Assembly: GCF_028656935.1 (NCBI RefSeq)
Contig: NZ_JAMDGZ010000058.1
Span: forward strand, 1-64,000
Reading direction: 5' to 3'
DNA: 64,000 nucleotides
Origin: Pseudomonas rubra
GTDB taxonomy: Bacteria > Pseudomonadota > Gammaproteobacteria > Pseudomonadales > Pseudomonadaceae
Under the pieces are notes generated by a model. It did not search any database and had not been told where the DNA came from. It saw only the letters and a list, made by a program, of their open reading frames with translations. The position numbers and the translations under genes are program-made. Positions 16,835 to 26,018 of the stretch are shown here, piece by piece. Numbering within the stretch: the first letter of the stretch is position 1; every line of letters begins with the position of its first letter.

Positions 16835-18850
16835 ATGTCCGAGTTCCAGCTCGTCACCCGTTTCCAGCCGGCCGGCGACCAGCCCGAGGCCATTCGCCTG
16901 ATGGTCGAAGGAATCGAGGCGGGCCTTGCACACCAGACGCTGCTCGGGGTGACGGGTTCGGGCAAGACCTTCAGCATCGCCAACGTCATCGCCCAGGTGC
17001 AGCGCCCGACCCTGGTGCTGGCGCCAAACAAGACCCTGGCGGCGCAGTTGTATGGCGAGTTCAAGGCGTTCTTTCCGAACAACGCCGTTGAATATTTCGT
17101 TTCCTATTACGACTACTACCAGCCTGAAGCCTACGTGCCGTCCTCCGATACCTTCATCGAGAAGGACTCCTCGATCAACGACCATATCGAGCAGATGCGC
17201 CTGTCGGCGACCAAGGCGCTGCTGGAGCGGCGCGATGCGATCATCGTCACCACCGTGTCGTGCATCTATGGCCTGGGCAGCCCGGAAACCTACCTGAAGA
17301 TGGTCCTGCACGTGGACCGCGGCGACAAGCTCGACCAACGCGCATTGCTGCGCCGTCTGGCCGACCTGCAGTACACCCGCAACGAAATGGATTTTGCCCG
17401 CGCCACCTTCCGCGTGCGCGGTGATGTGATCGATGTCTTTCCGGCTGAATCGGACCTGGAAGCCATCCGCATCGAGCTGTTCGACGACGAGGTGGAAAAC
17501 ATCGCCGCCTTCGACCCGCTGACCGGTGAGGTTATCCGCAAGCTGCCGCGTTTCACCTTCTATCCCAAGAGCCACTACGTGACCCCGCGCGAGACCCTGC
17601 TCGAGGCAGTGGACGGCATCAAGGAAGAACTGGCCCAGCGTCTTGAATACCTGCACAAGGCCAACAAGCTGGTCGAGGCCCAGCGCCTGGAGCAGCGTAC
17701 CCGTTTCGACCTGGAGATGATCCTTGAACTGGGCTACTGCAACGGTATCGAAAACTACTCGCGCTACCTCTCCGGACGTCCGGCCGGGGCGCCGCCACCG
17801 ACCCTCTACGATTACTTGCCGGATGATGCCCTGCTGGTGATCGATGAGTCCCACGTCAGCGTTCCGCAGGTCGGCGCGATGTACAAGGGCGACCGTTCAC
17901 GTAAGGAAACCCTGGTCGAGTATGGCTTTCGCCTGCCTTCGGCGCTGGACAACCGGCCGATGCGCTTTGACGAGTGGGAGCACGTCAGTCCGCAGACCAT
18001 CTTTGTCTCGGCGACCCCGGGCAACTACGAGGCCGAGCATGCCGGTCGGGTGGTCGAGCAGGTGGTACGGCCGACCGGCCTGGTTGACCCGCAGGTCGAA
18101 GTGCGCCCGGCCACTACCCAGGTCGATGACCTGCTGTCGGAGATCCGCAAGCGCGTGGCCGTGGAGGAGCGCGTGCTGGTCACCACCCTGACCAAGCGCA
18201 TGGCCGAGGACCTCACCGACTACCTGGCCGACCACGACGTGCGCGTGCGCTACCTGCACTCGGACATCGACACTGTGGAGCGGGTCGAGATCATCCGCGA
18301 CCTGCGCCTGGGGACGTTCGATGTGCTGGTGGGGATCAACCTGCTGCGTGAAGGCCTGGACATGCCCGAGGTGTCGCTGGTGGCGATTCTGGATGCCGAC
18401 AAGGAAGGTTTCCTGCGCTCGGAGCGTTCACTGATCCAGACCATCGGCCGGGCCGCACGTAACCTCAACGGCCGGGCAATTCTGTATGCCGACCGGGTGA
18501 CCGGTTCGATGGAGCGGGCCATCGGTGAGACCGAACGGCGTCGTGACAAGCAGATCGCCTTCAACGCCGCGAATGGCATCGTGCCCAAGGGCGTGGTCAA
18601 GGACATCACCGACATCATGGAGGGGGCCAACGTGCCCGGCTCGCGCAGCAAGAAGCGCAAGGGTATGGCCAAGGCTGCGGAAGAGAGCGCCCGTTACGAG
18701 GCCGAGCTGCGCTCGCCAGGCGAGATTGCCAAGCGCATCAAGCAACTGGAAGAGAAGATGTACCAGCTGGCGCGAGACCTGGAGTTCGAGGCGGCGGCGC
18801 AACTGCGCGACGAGATTACCGCGTTGCGCGAGCGGATGATTACTGCCTGA
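16835..18850 (+). CDS. uvrB: Excinuclease ABC subunit B
   Basis: Helicase-like damage-verification subunit of nucleotide excision repair (671 aa, family-typical). Walker A GVTGSGKTF at about residues 39-47, the beta-hairpin region EYFVSYYDYYQPEAYVPSSD, DESHVSVPQ (Walker B), helicase motifs TLTKRMAEDLTDYL and QTIGRAARN, and the C-terminal UVR motif (EEKMYQLARDLEFEAAAQLRD) are all present. AGAGG precedes the ATG. Expression is predicted to be controlled by the LexA box upstream. Confidence 0.98.
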   Translation: MSEFQLVTRFQPAGDQPEAIRLMVEGIEAGLAHQTLLGVTGSGKTFSIANVIAQVQRPTLVLAPNKTLAAQLYGEFKAFFPNNAVEYFVSYYDYYQPEAYVPSSDTFIEKDSSINDHIEQMRLSATKALLERRDAIIVTTVSCIYGLGSPETYLKMVLHVDRGDKLDQRALLRRLADLQYTRNEMDFARATFRVRGDVIDVFPAESDLEAIRIELFDDEVENIAAFDPLTGEVIRKLPRFTFYPKSHYVTPRETLLEAVDGIKEELAQRLEYLHKANKLVEAQRLEQRTRFDLEMILELGYCNGIENYSRYLSGRPAGAPPPTLYDYLPDDALLVIDESHVSVPQVGAMYKGDRSRKETLVEYGFRLPSALDNRPMRFDEWEHVSPQTIFVSATPGNYEAEHAGRVVEQVVRPTGLVDPQVEVRPATTQVDDLLSEIRKRVAVEERVLVTTLTKRMAEDLTDYLADHDVRVRYLHSDIDTVERVEIIRDLRLGTFDVLVGINLLREGLDMPEVSLVAILDADKEGFLRSERSLIQTIGRAARNLNGRAILYADRVTGSMERAIGETERRRDKQIAFNAANGIVPKGVVKDITDIMEGANVPGSRSKKRKGMAKAAEESARYEAELRSPGEIAKRIKQLEEKMYQLARDLEFEAAAQLRDEITALRERMITA

Positions 18851-18857
18851 GGGCCCC

Positions 18858-18927
18858 ATCGCTGGCAAGCCAGCTCCCACATGGTTGGGTGTACGCAGGA
18901 CCTTGTGGGAGCTGGCTTGCCAGCGAT
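18858..18927. repeat. REP palindrome pair (GCTGGCTTGCCAGC type)
   Basis: Two perfect 23-base inverted arms (18858-18880 and 18905-18927) between the convergent uvrB and efflux genes. Each arm carries the Pseudomonas REP core with its own internal GCTGGC/GCCAGC symmetry. It may also act as transcription terminator for both sides. Confidence 0.9.
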
Positions 18928-18953
18928 GGCCTGCAAAGCAGGCCCAAAACGGG

Positions 18954-20504
18954 TCAGTGCGCTTCCCCAGCCTTCAACCCCTGCGGCAATTTGCGCGTCA
19001 TCACCACCGCCACCATGCTGATCGCCAAACCGATGCCGACAAAATGGAAGGCGTCGTTATAGGCCATGATCATCGCCTGCTGGTGGGTGATCTCACTTAG
19101 TTTGCCCAGTGCTGCGGTATCGCTGCCCAGGCGTTCTGCCAGCTGCGCCAGGCGCTCGGCGACCTGTGGATTGTTCGGCACGATCGATTCGCGCAGGTAA
19201 TCGAAGTACACCTTGGCCCGTGCATCGAGCAGGGTCGCCAGCAAGGCTATGCCAATGGCGCCCCCCAGGTTGCGCAGGATGTTGAACAAGCTCGACGCCG
19301 AGCCGGCATCCTGTGGCTGGATGTACGCGGTGGCAATCAGCGAGATGGTCACCATGATCATCGGTTGGCCAAGGGCGCGGATGATCTGGATGTGGTTGAA
19401 CTGCTCGCCGGCAAAGTCCGGGTTGAGTACCCCGGAGCCGAAACTGGCCAGGCCGAACAGGCCGAAACCCAGGGTGCAGAGAATCTTCGGCGAAATCACC
19501 TTCATCAACTGCGGCACCAGCGGAATCAGGAACAGCTGCGGAACCCCCATCCACATGATCACTTCACCGATCTGCAAGGCGTTGTAGTTCTGGATCTGCG
19601 CCAGGTACAAGGGCAGCAGGTAGATCGAGCCGTAGAGCCCCACGCCCATTCCCAGGCTGGCGATGCTCGACAGGCCGAAGTTGCGGTTGCCGAGAATGCG
19701 CAGGTTGATCAGCGGGTTGGGTTTGGAAAACTGCACAATCACAAAGGTGATCAGGCTGAACAGGGCGATGCTGCCCAGGGTGACGATCAGGCTCGATTCC
19801 AGCCAGTCCTTGCGATGCCCCTCTTCGAGGAACACCTGCAAGCAGCCAAGGCCGACGCCGAGGGTAAGGATGCCAGCATAGTCGGTGCTTTTAAGCAGCT
19901 CCCAGTGCGCTTCTTTCTTCTCCAGGCCATACAGTAAACCGCCGATCATGATCAGCCCCGGCGGGATGTTTATGTAGAAGATGTACTCCCAGCCCCAGTT
20001 TTCGGTCAGCCAGCCGCCCAGGGTCGGGCCGATCGACGGGGCGAAGGTGGCGGTCATGGCGAACATCGCCATGCCCTTGGCGCGGTGGTGTTCGGGTAGC
20101 TTGATCAGGGTCAGGGTGAAGGCCAGGGGGATCAGTGCGCCGCCGGTGAAGCCCTGCAGGGCGCGGAAGATGATCATGCTCTCCAGGTTCCAGGCCATCG
20201 AACACAGCAGCGATGAGGCCAGAAAGCCCAATGACACCCACACCGCCAGACGCCGCGCCGACAGCAGCTGCACCAGCCAGGCGGTGAGGGGGATCATGAT
20301 GATCTCGGCCACCAGGTAGGAGGTGGAGATCCACGAGCCTTCCTCCAGGGTCGCCGACAGGGCGCCCTGAATGTCCTTGAGCGAAGAGTTGGTGATCTGG
20401 ATGTCCAGCACCGCCATAAACGCGCCGAGCATCACGCTCATGACGGCGATCCAGTCGCGCCGGCTGGGTTCGCCAACGGGGCGGATCAGTGAATCACCGG
20501 CCAT
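18954..20504 (-). CDS. DHA2-family MFS multidrug transporter (EmrB-like)
   Basis: Inner-membrane drug:proton antiporter of 516 aa with 14 predicted membrane segments. The motif LDIQITNSSLKDIQG after TM1 and the antiporter motif C region (SIGPTLGGWLTENWGWEYIFYINIPPG) mark the DHA2/EmrB-QacA group. The start overlaps the end of the membrane-fusion gene by 11 bases, so the two form an EmrAB-type tripartite pump with a TolC-like channel encoded elsewhere. Substrate unknown. Confidence 0.93.
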   Translation of the reverse strand: MAGDSLIRPVGEPSRRDWIAVMSVMLGAFMAVLDIQITNSSLKDIQGALSATLEEGSWISTSYLVAEIIMIPLTAWLVQLLSARRLAVWVSLGFLASSLLCSMAWNLESMIIFRALQGFTGGALIPLAFTLTLIKLPEHHRAKGMAMFAMTATFAPSIGPTLGGWLTENWGWEYIFYINIPPGLIMIGGLLYGLEKKEAHWELLKSTDYAGILTLGVGLGCLQVFLEEGHRKDWLESSLIVTLGSIALFSLITFVIVQFSKPNPLINLRILGNRNFGLSSIASLGMGVGLYGSIYLLPLYLAQIQNYNALQIGEVIMWMGVPQLFLIPLVPQLMKVISPKILCTLGFGLFGLASFGSGVLNPDFAGEQFNHIQIIRALGQPMIMVTISLIATAYIQPQDAGSASSLFNILRNLGGAIGIALLATLLDARAKVYFDYLRESIVPNNPQVAERLAQLAERLGSDTAALGKLSEITHQQAMIMAYNDAFHFVGIGLAISMVAVVMTRKLPQGLKAGEAH

Positions 20505-21543
20505 GGTCGGCGTTGTCGCGGATGTCGACGGTGACGGTCACTGACATGCCCGGACGGATCTTGCCGTGCAGCGGGTTGTCGGTGGCGAAAGTCAGTTTCA
20601 CCGGAATGCGCTGCACCACCTTGGTGAAGTTGCCAGTAGCGTTGTCGGGTGGCAACAGGCTGAACTGCGCGCCGGAAGCGGCGAACAGGCTGTCGACCCG
20701 GGCCTGGATCGGCGTGTCCGGGTAACTGTCGAACCGCAGCTCGGCGCTTTGCCCGGGCTGCATGTGACCAATCTGGGTCTCCTTGAAGTTGGCCTGAATC
20801 CAGATGTCTTGATCGGGAACGATCGACAGTAGATAGGCGCCGGCCTGCACCACCTGGCCGTTGCGCGCGGCGCGCTGGCCGATGATGCCGCTGATCGGGG
20901 CGTGGATCTCGCTGCGGGTCAGGTTCAGTTCGGCCTGGGCCAGGTCGGCGCGGGCGTTGACGATTTGCGCGTCCAGGCGCTTGATTTCCGCGCTCAGGGC
21001 GTTGACCTGCTGGCGCTGGCCCTGCAGGTCGGCCTGGGCCTTGCTGACCTGGGAGCGGGCCACGTGGTTTTCGGCCGACAGCGTGGTCACGCGTTCTTCC
21101 GAGACAAAACCCGGCTTGCGCAGTGCCTCGGCACGGTTGAGGTCCAGTTGCGCGCGGCCGAGGGTGGCCTGATTGGCAGCGACCTGGGCTTGCCCGGCGG
21201 CAATCAGGCTGGCTTGCTGGGTCAGCCGGCTTTCGGCCTGCAGACGCTCGGCTTCGCGGGTGTCGAGGGCGGCGCGGGCGCGTTCCACAGCCAGGCGAAA
21301 ATCCTCAGGCTCCAGGCGCACCAGCAGGTCGCCCTTGGCCACGTGCTGATTGTCCTGCACCAGCACTTGGTCGATGCGCGCACTCAGCTGGCTGGAAACC
21401 CGGGTGATTTCACCCTGCACGTAGGCATTGTCGGTGCTTTCATAGAAGCGCCCCTTGAAGTACCAATGGGCAAGAGAGGCGAGGGCAATGACTACAACCA
21501 GGGTGAGGAAAATCAGCAGGCGACGCTTGAGTTGGGCAGGCAT
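20494..21543 (-). CDS. HlyD/EmrA-type membrane fusion protein
   Basis: Periplasmic adaptor of the pump (349 aa from the chosen ATG). One N-terminal membrane anchor (about 8-27), a lipoyl half-motif (FYESTDNAYVQGEIT...), a long alpha-helical hairpin (about 85-190), the second lipoyl half (IHAPISGIIGQRAARNGQVV) and a beta-barrel domain. The frame is open to 21600 with a GTG start, but neither start has a strong ribosome site; 21543 keeps the short cytoplasmic leader usual for EmrA. Confidence 0.9.
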   Translation of the reverse strand: MPAQLKRRLLIFLTLVVVIALASLAHWYFKGRFYESTDNAYVQGEITRVSSQLSARIDQVLVQDNQHVAKGDLLVRLEPEDFRLAVERARAALDTREAERLQAESRLTQQASLIAAGQAQVAANQATLGRAQLDLNRAEALRKPGFVSEERVTTLSAENHVARSQVSKAQADLQGQRQQVNALSAEIKRLDAQIVNARADLAQAELNLTRSEIHAPISGIIGQRAARNGQVVQAGAYLLSIVPDQDIWIQANFKETQIGHMQPGQSAELRFDSYPDTPIQARVDSLFAASGAQFSLLPPDNATGNFTKVVQRIPVKLTFATDNPLHGKIRPGMSVTVTVDIRDNADHGR

Positions 21544-21687
21544 GGGGGTAATCGTTAAAAAAGTGTAAGCAAATTTAACCGCGTTTGAATTCGCTGCCAC
21601 AAGTGCCGATCGTGCCCATTGCTGGAGCCCGGTGCCCGCTCCCTGTTAACATCCAACCTTTGTTTCATCTCTAGTTCGAGACTGTCC

Positions 21688-23169
21688 ATGACCACCGTTC
21701 GCACGCGTATCGCGCCTTCGCCTACTGGCGATCCCCACGTCGGCACCGCTTACATCGCCTTGTTCAACTACTGCTTTGCCAAGCAGCATGGCGGCGAGTT
21801 CATCCTGCGTATCGAAGATACCGACCAGTTGCGCTCGACCCGCGAGTCGGAACAGCAGATTTTCGACGCCCTGCGCTGGCTCGGTATCGAGTGGAGCGAA
21901 GGTCCGGACGTCGGCGGCCCGCACGGCCCGTACCGGCAGAGCGAGCGGGGCGACATCTACAAGCAGTACGCCCAGCAGTTGGTTGACCTGGGCCACGCCT
22001 TCCCGTGCTTCTGCACCGCCGAAGAGCTGGACCAGATGCGTGCCGAACAGATGGCCCGCGGCGAAACCCCGCGGTACGACGGTCGCGCCCTGCTGCTGTC
22101 GGCAGAAGAAGTGCAGCGCCGCCTGGCTGCTGGCGAGCCGCACGTGATCCGCATGAAAGTGCCGACCGAAGGCGTCTGCGTGGTTCCGGACATGCTCCGT
22201 GGCGACGTCGAGATCCCGTGGGACCGCATGGACATGCAGGTGCTGATGAAGACCGACGGCCTGCCGACCTACTTCCTGGCCAACGTCGTCGATGACCACC
22301 TGATGGGCATCACCCACGTGCTGCGCGGCGAAGAGTGGCTGCCGTCGGCGCCCAAGCTGATCAAGCTGTACGAGTACTTCGGTTGGGAACAACCGACCCT
22401 GTGCTACATGCCGCTGCTGCGTAATCCGGACAAGAGCAAGCTGTCCAAGCGCAAGAACCCGACCTCGGTGACCTTCTACGAGCGCATGGGCTTCATGCCT
22501 GAAGCCATGCTCAACTACCTGGGGCGCATGGGCTGGTCGATGCCGGATGAGCGCGAGAAGTTCTCCCTGGCCGAGATGGTCGAACATTTCGACCTGTCGC
22601 GGGTTTCCCTTGGCGGGCCGATTTTCGACATCGAGAAGCTGTCGTGGCTCAACGGCCAGTGGCTGCGCGAACTGCCGGTGGAAGAGTTCGCCGCCCGCCT
22701 GCACAAGTGGGCGTTCAACAGCGACTACATGATGCAGATTGCGCCGCACGTGCAGGGCAGGGTAGAGACCTTCAGTCAGGTCGTGCCACTGGGTGGCTTC
22801 TTCTTTGAAGGTGCCCTCAAGCTCGATGCCAAGCTGTTTGAAAGCAAGAAATTGTCGGCCGACCAGGTGCGCCAGGTCATCCAGTTGATCCTGTGGAAGC
22901 TCGAAAGCCTGCGCCAGTGGGAAAAAGACCGTATCACCGGGTGCATCCAGGCGGTAGTCGAGGCCCTGGAACTGAAGCTGCGTGATGCCATGCCGCTGAT
23001 GTTTGCCGCGATCACTGGCCAGGCCAGCTCGGTCTCGGTGCTCGATGCCATGGAAATCCTTGGCCCGGACCTGACCCGTTACCGCCTGCGCCAGGCCCTG
23101 GACCTGCTCGGTGGTGTGTCGAAGAAAGAAAACAAAGAGTGGGAAAAGTTGTTGGGCTCCATCGCCTGA
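21688..23169 (+). CDS. gltX: Glutamyl-tRNA synthetase
   Basis: Class I aminoacyl-tRNA synthetase (493 aa). It has the HIGH-type signature PSPTGDPHVGTAY, the KLSKRKN (KMSKS-type) motif, and a C-terminal alpha-helical anticodon-binding domain. The start at 21688 gives MTTVRTRIAPSPTG, the family form. Two copies of its substrate tRNA-Glu lie directly downstream. Confidence 0.98.
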   Translation: MTTVRTRIAPSPTGDPHVGTAYIALFNYCFAKQHGGEFILRIEDTDQLRSTRESEQQIFDALRWLGIEWSEGPDVGGPHGPYRQSERGDIYKQYAQQLVDLGHAFPCFCTAEELDQMRAEQMARGETPRYDGRALLLSAEEVQRRLAAGEPHVIRMKVPTEGVCVVPDMLRGDVEIPWDRMDMQVLMKTDGLPTYFLANVVDDHLMGITHVLRGEEWLPSAPKLIKLYEYFGWEQPTLCYMPLLRNPDKSKLSKRKNPTSVTFYERMGFMPEAMLNYLGRMGWSMPDEREKFSLAEMVEHFDLSRVSLGGPIFDIEKLSWLNGQWLRELPVEEFAARLHKWAFNSDYMMQIAPHVQGRVETFSQVVPLGGFFFEGALKLDAKLFESKKLSADQVRQVIQLILWKLESLRQWEKDRITGCIQAVVEALELKLRDAMPLMFAAITGQASSVSVLDAMEILGPDLTRYRLRQALDLLGGVSKKENKEWEKLLGSIA

Positions 23170-23176
23170 TTGCCAA

Positions 23177-23221
23177 CAAGCCCGCTCCTGCAGAACCGGT
23201 AGGAGTGGGCTTGCCCCGCGA
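23177..23221. repeat. REP-like palindrome (GCGGGCTTGCCCCGC type)
   Basis: Inverted arms CAAGCCCGCTCCT (23177-23189) and AGGAGTGGGCTTG (23201-23213) with one mismatch, followed by CCCCGCGA of the REP family. It starts 7 bases after gltX and may end its transcript. Confidence 0.75.
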
Positions 23222-23321
23222 AGAGGCCCGTAAACCCCTGTAAAACCGGGGTGTTTCACCCGGTCGGGCGGTAAGTGTTTGTTATCTCGGAAATTTTTTT
23301 TGAATTTTGTTGAAAATATAT

Positions 23322-23350
23322 TTGACAGGTTCGCCATCCGATCTTAATAT
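23322..23350 (+). promoter_or_regulatory. Strong sigma70 promoter for the tRNA operon
   Basis: Consensus TTGACA (23322-23327), 17-base spacer, TAATAT (23345-23350), followed by a GC-rich GCGCCCC discriminator typical of stringently controlled stable-RNA promoters. AT-rich DNA (23290-23320) upstream could serve as an UP element. Confidence 0.8.
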
Positions 23351-23426
23351 GCGCCCCGTCCACAGCGATGAACGAAAACGAAACGCGAAGCACCCAGCCA
23401 AGCGATTCAGTTCAGAGCGACATTGT

Positions 23427-23502
23427 GGGGCTATAGCTCAGCTGGGAGAGCGCCTGCATGGCATGCAGGAGGTCAGCGGTTCGATCCCGCTTAGCTCCAC
23501 CA
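23427..23502 (+). tRNA. tRNA-Ala (GGC), copy 1
   Basis: A 76-base cloverleaf GGGGCTATAGC...GCTCCACCA with encoded CCA. The anticodon loop ATGGCAT gives GGC. Confidence 0.97.
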
Positions 23503-23581
23503 AATTCCGATTCGTAGTCAGCTAGACTGACTGCGAAATCAACCGGGTTCCAGCGACCGGGTTGGTAAGGTAAGAAGGTTC

Positions 23582-23657
23582 GTCCCCTTCGTCTAGTGGC
23601 CTAGGACACCGCCCTTTCACGGCGGTAACAGGGGTTCGAGTCCCCTAGGGGACGCCA
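23582..23657 (+). tRNA. tRNA-Glu (TTC), copy 1
   Basis: A 76-base cloverleaf GTCCCCTTCGTC...GGGGACGCCA. The anticodon loop CTTTCAC gives TTC. Confidence 0.97.
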
Positions 23658-23710
23658 GTTTTACACAAGCAACGTCGAAAGAGGTTGCTGGGCCGCGAGG
23701 CTAGAAATCT

Positions 23711-23786
23711 GGGGCTATAGCTCAGCTGGGAGAGCGCCTGCATGGCATGCAGGAGGTCAGCGGTTCGATCCCGCTTAGCTCCACCA
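23711..23786 (+). tRNA. tRNA-Ala (GGC), copy 2
   Basis: Identical in sequence to the copy at 23427-23502; part of a tandem Ala-Glu duplication. Confidence 0.97.
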
Positions 23787-23830
23787 ATTTTGCCAGGATT
23801 CGTGAAAACGGATCTGCACGAAGGTTACAA

Positions 23831-23906
23831 GTCCCCTTCGTCTAGTGGCCTAGGACACCGCCCTTTCACGGCGGTAACAGGGGTTCGAGTCCCCTAGGGG
23901 ACGCCA
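23831..23906 (+). tRNA. tRNA-Glu (TTC), copy 2
   Basis: Identical in sequence to the copy at 23582-23657. A terminator follows 23 bases later. Confidence 0.97.
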
Positions 23907-23929
23907 TTTTACCCACTTTGTGGGATTCG

Positions 23930-23965
23930 AGGCTCATTCGATTATTGAATGAGCCTTTTGTTTTT
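23930..23965 (+). terminator. Terminator of the Ala-Glu tRNA operon
   Basis: Perfect 10-bp stem AGGCTCATTC/GAATGAGCCT with a 7-base loop, followed by TTTGTTTTT. Confidence 0.9.
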
Positions 23966-24036
23966 GCCTCGAAAAAACTTCCCCCCGAAACTTTTCCACT
24001 GACGCGACAAGCGGCAGCAATTTCTGCTTGCAGAAA

Positions 24037-24070
24037 AATATTATGAGAATAATATTCTAACCATAATATT
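24037..24070. promoter_or_regulatory. Candidate TetR operator
   Basis: AATATTAT-GAGA-ATAATATT (24037-24056) is a perfect 8-bp inverted repeat, and a third half site ATAATATT sits at 24063-24070. It is directly upstream of a TetR-family gene (start 24083), the usual place for an autoregulatory operator. The AT-richness stands out in this GC-rich genome. Confidence 0.5.
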
Positions 24071-24082
24071 TTGGAGGCGAGC

Positions 24083-24622
24083 ATGAACGACAAAAAGGCC
24101 AAGACCCGCGAACGGATTCTCGATGCCGCCTGCAGCGCGCTGATCCAGCACGGGCCGGCCGAGCCCAGCGTCAATCAGATGATGGGCGCTGCCGGCCTGA
24201 CGGTCGGAGGGTTTTACGCGCATTTCGACAGCAAGGACGCGCTGATGCTCGAAGCCTTTCGCCAGTTGCTAGGCGAGCGTCGGGCGTTGCTCGCTGAAGT
24301 TGACCCGAGCATGAGCGGTGAGGCGCGGCGCGCCCTGGTTGCCGCCTTTTATCTGTCCCGTAAACACCGGGACGCCACCGAGCGTGCATGCCCGCTGCCG
24401 ACCTCCCTGGGCGAGATAGCGCGTCTGCCGGAGGCTTTTCGAGCGGTACTGGCCGAGCACATCGAATTGATGATGGCCAATCTCGCCGACAGCCCTGAAG
24501 AGGCCGACAAGGTCCTGGCCGACATGGCCCTGATGATCGGTGGCCTGGCCTTGGCCCGTGCCCTGGGCACGGATGAATTGTCTGACCGCATTCTGCGTGC
24601 CGCCAAGTCGGCGGTTGTCTGA
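24083..24622 (+). CDS. TetR-family transcriptional regulator
   Basis: A 179-aa regulator with an N-terminal HTH (TRERILDAACSALIQHG...PSVNQMMGAAGLTVGGFYAHF in the region 9-50) and a helical C-terminal domain. GGAGG 6-7 bases before ATG 24083 fixes the start. It is 28 bases from the alpha/beta hydrolase gene and probably forms an operon with it, so it likely controls itself and the hydrolase through the AT-rich repeats upstream. Confidence 0.9.
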   Translation: MNDKKAKTRERILDAACSALIQHGPAEPSVNQMMGAAGLTVGGFYAHFDSKDALMLEAFRQLLGERRALLAEVDPSMSGEARRALVAAFYLSRKHRDATERACPLPTSLGEIARLPEAFRAVLAEHIELMMANLADSPEEADKVLADMALMIGGLALARALGTDELSDRILRAAKSAVV

Positions 24623-24650
24623 ACCACGCGCTATCCACCGGAGTGAAGCG

Positions 24651-25484
24651 ATGAATACCTTGAGCTGGATTCGTAGCGTTAACGGCACCCTCGGGCATCT
24701 GGCGCCAGAACATATCGCACGCAAGATGCGCCGGGCCTTCATGACCCCGCGCAACCGGCCACCGCGGGACTGGGAATTGCCGCTGCTGGCCCGTGCAGAG
24801 CGCATTACCTTGCGCTTCGGGCTCTCGGCACTGCGCTGGGGCCAGGGCCCGACTGTACTGCTGATGCACGGCTGGGAAGGGCGCCCGACCCAGTTTGCCC
24901 ACCTGATCGACAGCCTGGTCGACGCCGGTTACACCGCAGTGGCCCTGGAAGGCCCGGCTCACGGCCACTCGCCGGGCAACGAAGCCAATGTGGTGCTGTT
25001 CGCTCGCGCCTTGCTGGAAGCCGCCGCAGAGCTGCCGCCACTCAAGGCCGTAGTTGGCCACTCCATGGGCGGTGCCAGCATGCTCCTGGCCCTGCAGTGG
25101 GGCTTGCGTGCCGACGTGGCGGTAAGCATCGCCGCGCCGGCTCAGTTGCTGGGTGTCATTCGCGGGTTTGCCCGCCATCTGGGCATGCCGGCCCGGGCGC
25201 GGGCAGCGTTCATCCGTCAGATCGAGCGTGATGTCGGCGTGCAGATTTCCCGCCTTGATGTCAGTGGCTACCAACTGGAGCTGCCTGGCTTGATCGTGCA
25301 TGCCGAGGACGATCAACTGGTACCAGTCGATGAGTCCGATGCCATCCACCGTGCCTGGTTCGACAGCCGCCTGCTGCGCCTGCCTGACGGCGGCCACTTG
25401 CGTGTACTGGCCGACCCGCAACTGCGCGAAGGGGTGCTGGCACTGCTGCAGCGCAGCAGCTCACCGGCGCGGCAATCGGCCTGA
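24651..25484 (+). CDS. Alpha/beta-fold hydrolase
   Basis: A 277-aa hydrolase. The oxyanion-hole motif is LLMHGWEG, the nucleophile elbow GHSMGG, the acid HAEDDQLVP and the catalytic His in PDGGHLRVL, so the triad is complete. GGAG precedes the ATG at 24651. Substrate unknown; the neighbouring thioesterase suggests acyl or ester substrates only loosely. Confidence 0.88.
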   Translation: MNTLSWIRSVNGTLGHLAPEHIARKMRRAFMTPRNRPPRDWELPLLARAERITLRFGLSALRWGQGPTVLLMHGWEGRPTQFAHLIDSLVDAGYTAVALEGPAHGHSPGNEANVVLFARALLEAAAELPPLKAVVGHSMGGASMLLALQWGLRADVAVSIAAPAQLLGVIRGFARHLGMPARARAAFIRQIERDVGVQISRLDVSGYQLELPGLIVHAEDDQLVPVDESDAIHRAWFDSRLLRLPDGGHLRVLADPQLREGVLALLQRSSSPARQSA

Positions 25485-25528
25485 GCATCCGGTACACTCT
25501 GCCCGTTCACCACGGATCTGGAGCGGGC

Positions 25529-25969
25529 ATGAGTTGGGATCTGGCAACACCGTTCATCATCGACCTGCGGGTCGCTGCCGACGACATCGACGGTCTCGGC
25601 CACGCCAACAATGCGGTCTACGTCACCTGGCTTGAGCGCTGCGCCTGGCGCCACTCCCAGCGCCTGGGGCTGGACCTGGTCGAGTACCGGCGCCTGGACC
25701 GGGCCATGGCCGTGGTCCGGCACGAAATCGACTATCTCGCTGCGGCCTATGAAGACGATGAGTTGCAACTGGCAACCTGGATCGTCGACTGGGACCAACG
25801 GCTGAAAATGACCCGGCGTTTCCAACTGGTACGGCCGAGCGACGGCACCACCTTGCTGCGCGCGCAAACCACCTTCGTCTGCATCGAGTTATCCACCGGG
25901 CGGCCCAAGCGCATGCCGGCGGAGTTCATTGAGGGTTATGGGCCGGCGCTGATGGCCGGGGCGCTGTAG
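25529..25969 (+). CDS. Hotdog-fold acyl-CoA thioesterase (YbgC/FadM-like)
   Basis: A 146-aa 4HBT-type thioesterase. DIDGLGHANNAVYVTWLE carries the catalytic Asp and the family HxNN..Y motif. GGAG lies 7 bases before the ATG. The physiological acyl-CoA substrate is not determinable. Confidence 0.87.
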   Translation: MSWDLATPFIIDLRVAADDIDGLGHANNAVYVTWLERCAWRHSQRLGLDLVEYRRLDRAMAVVRHEIDYLAAAYEDDELQLATWIVDWDQRLKMTRRFQLVRPSDGTTLLRAQTTFVCIELSTGRPKRMPAEFIEGYGPALMAGAL

Positions 25970-26018
25970 GCCGCGGATTTTGCTAGACTGCCGGCCTTTT
26001 TCAGCCGAGATGCAACCC

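Noticed and set aside
21646..23337. 563-aa open frame antisense to gltX
   Set aside because: It extends past gltX by chance; no start signal and no recognisable domain.
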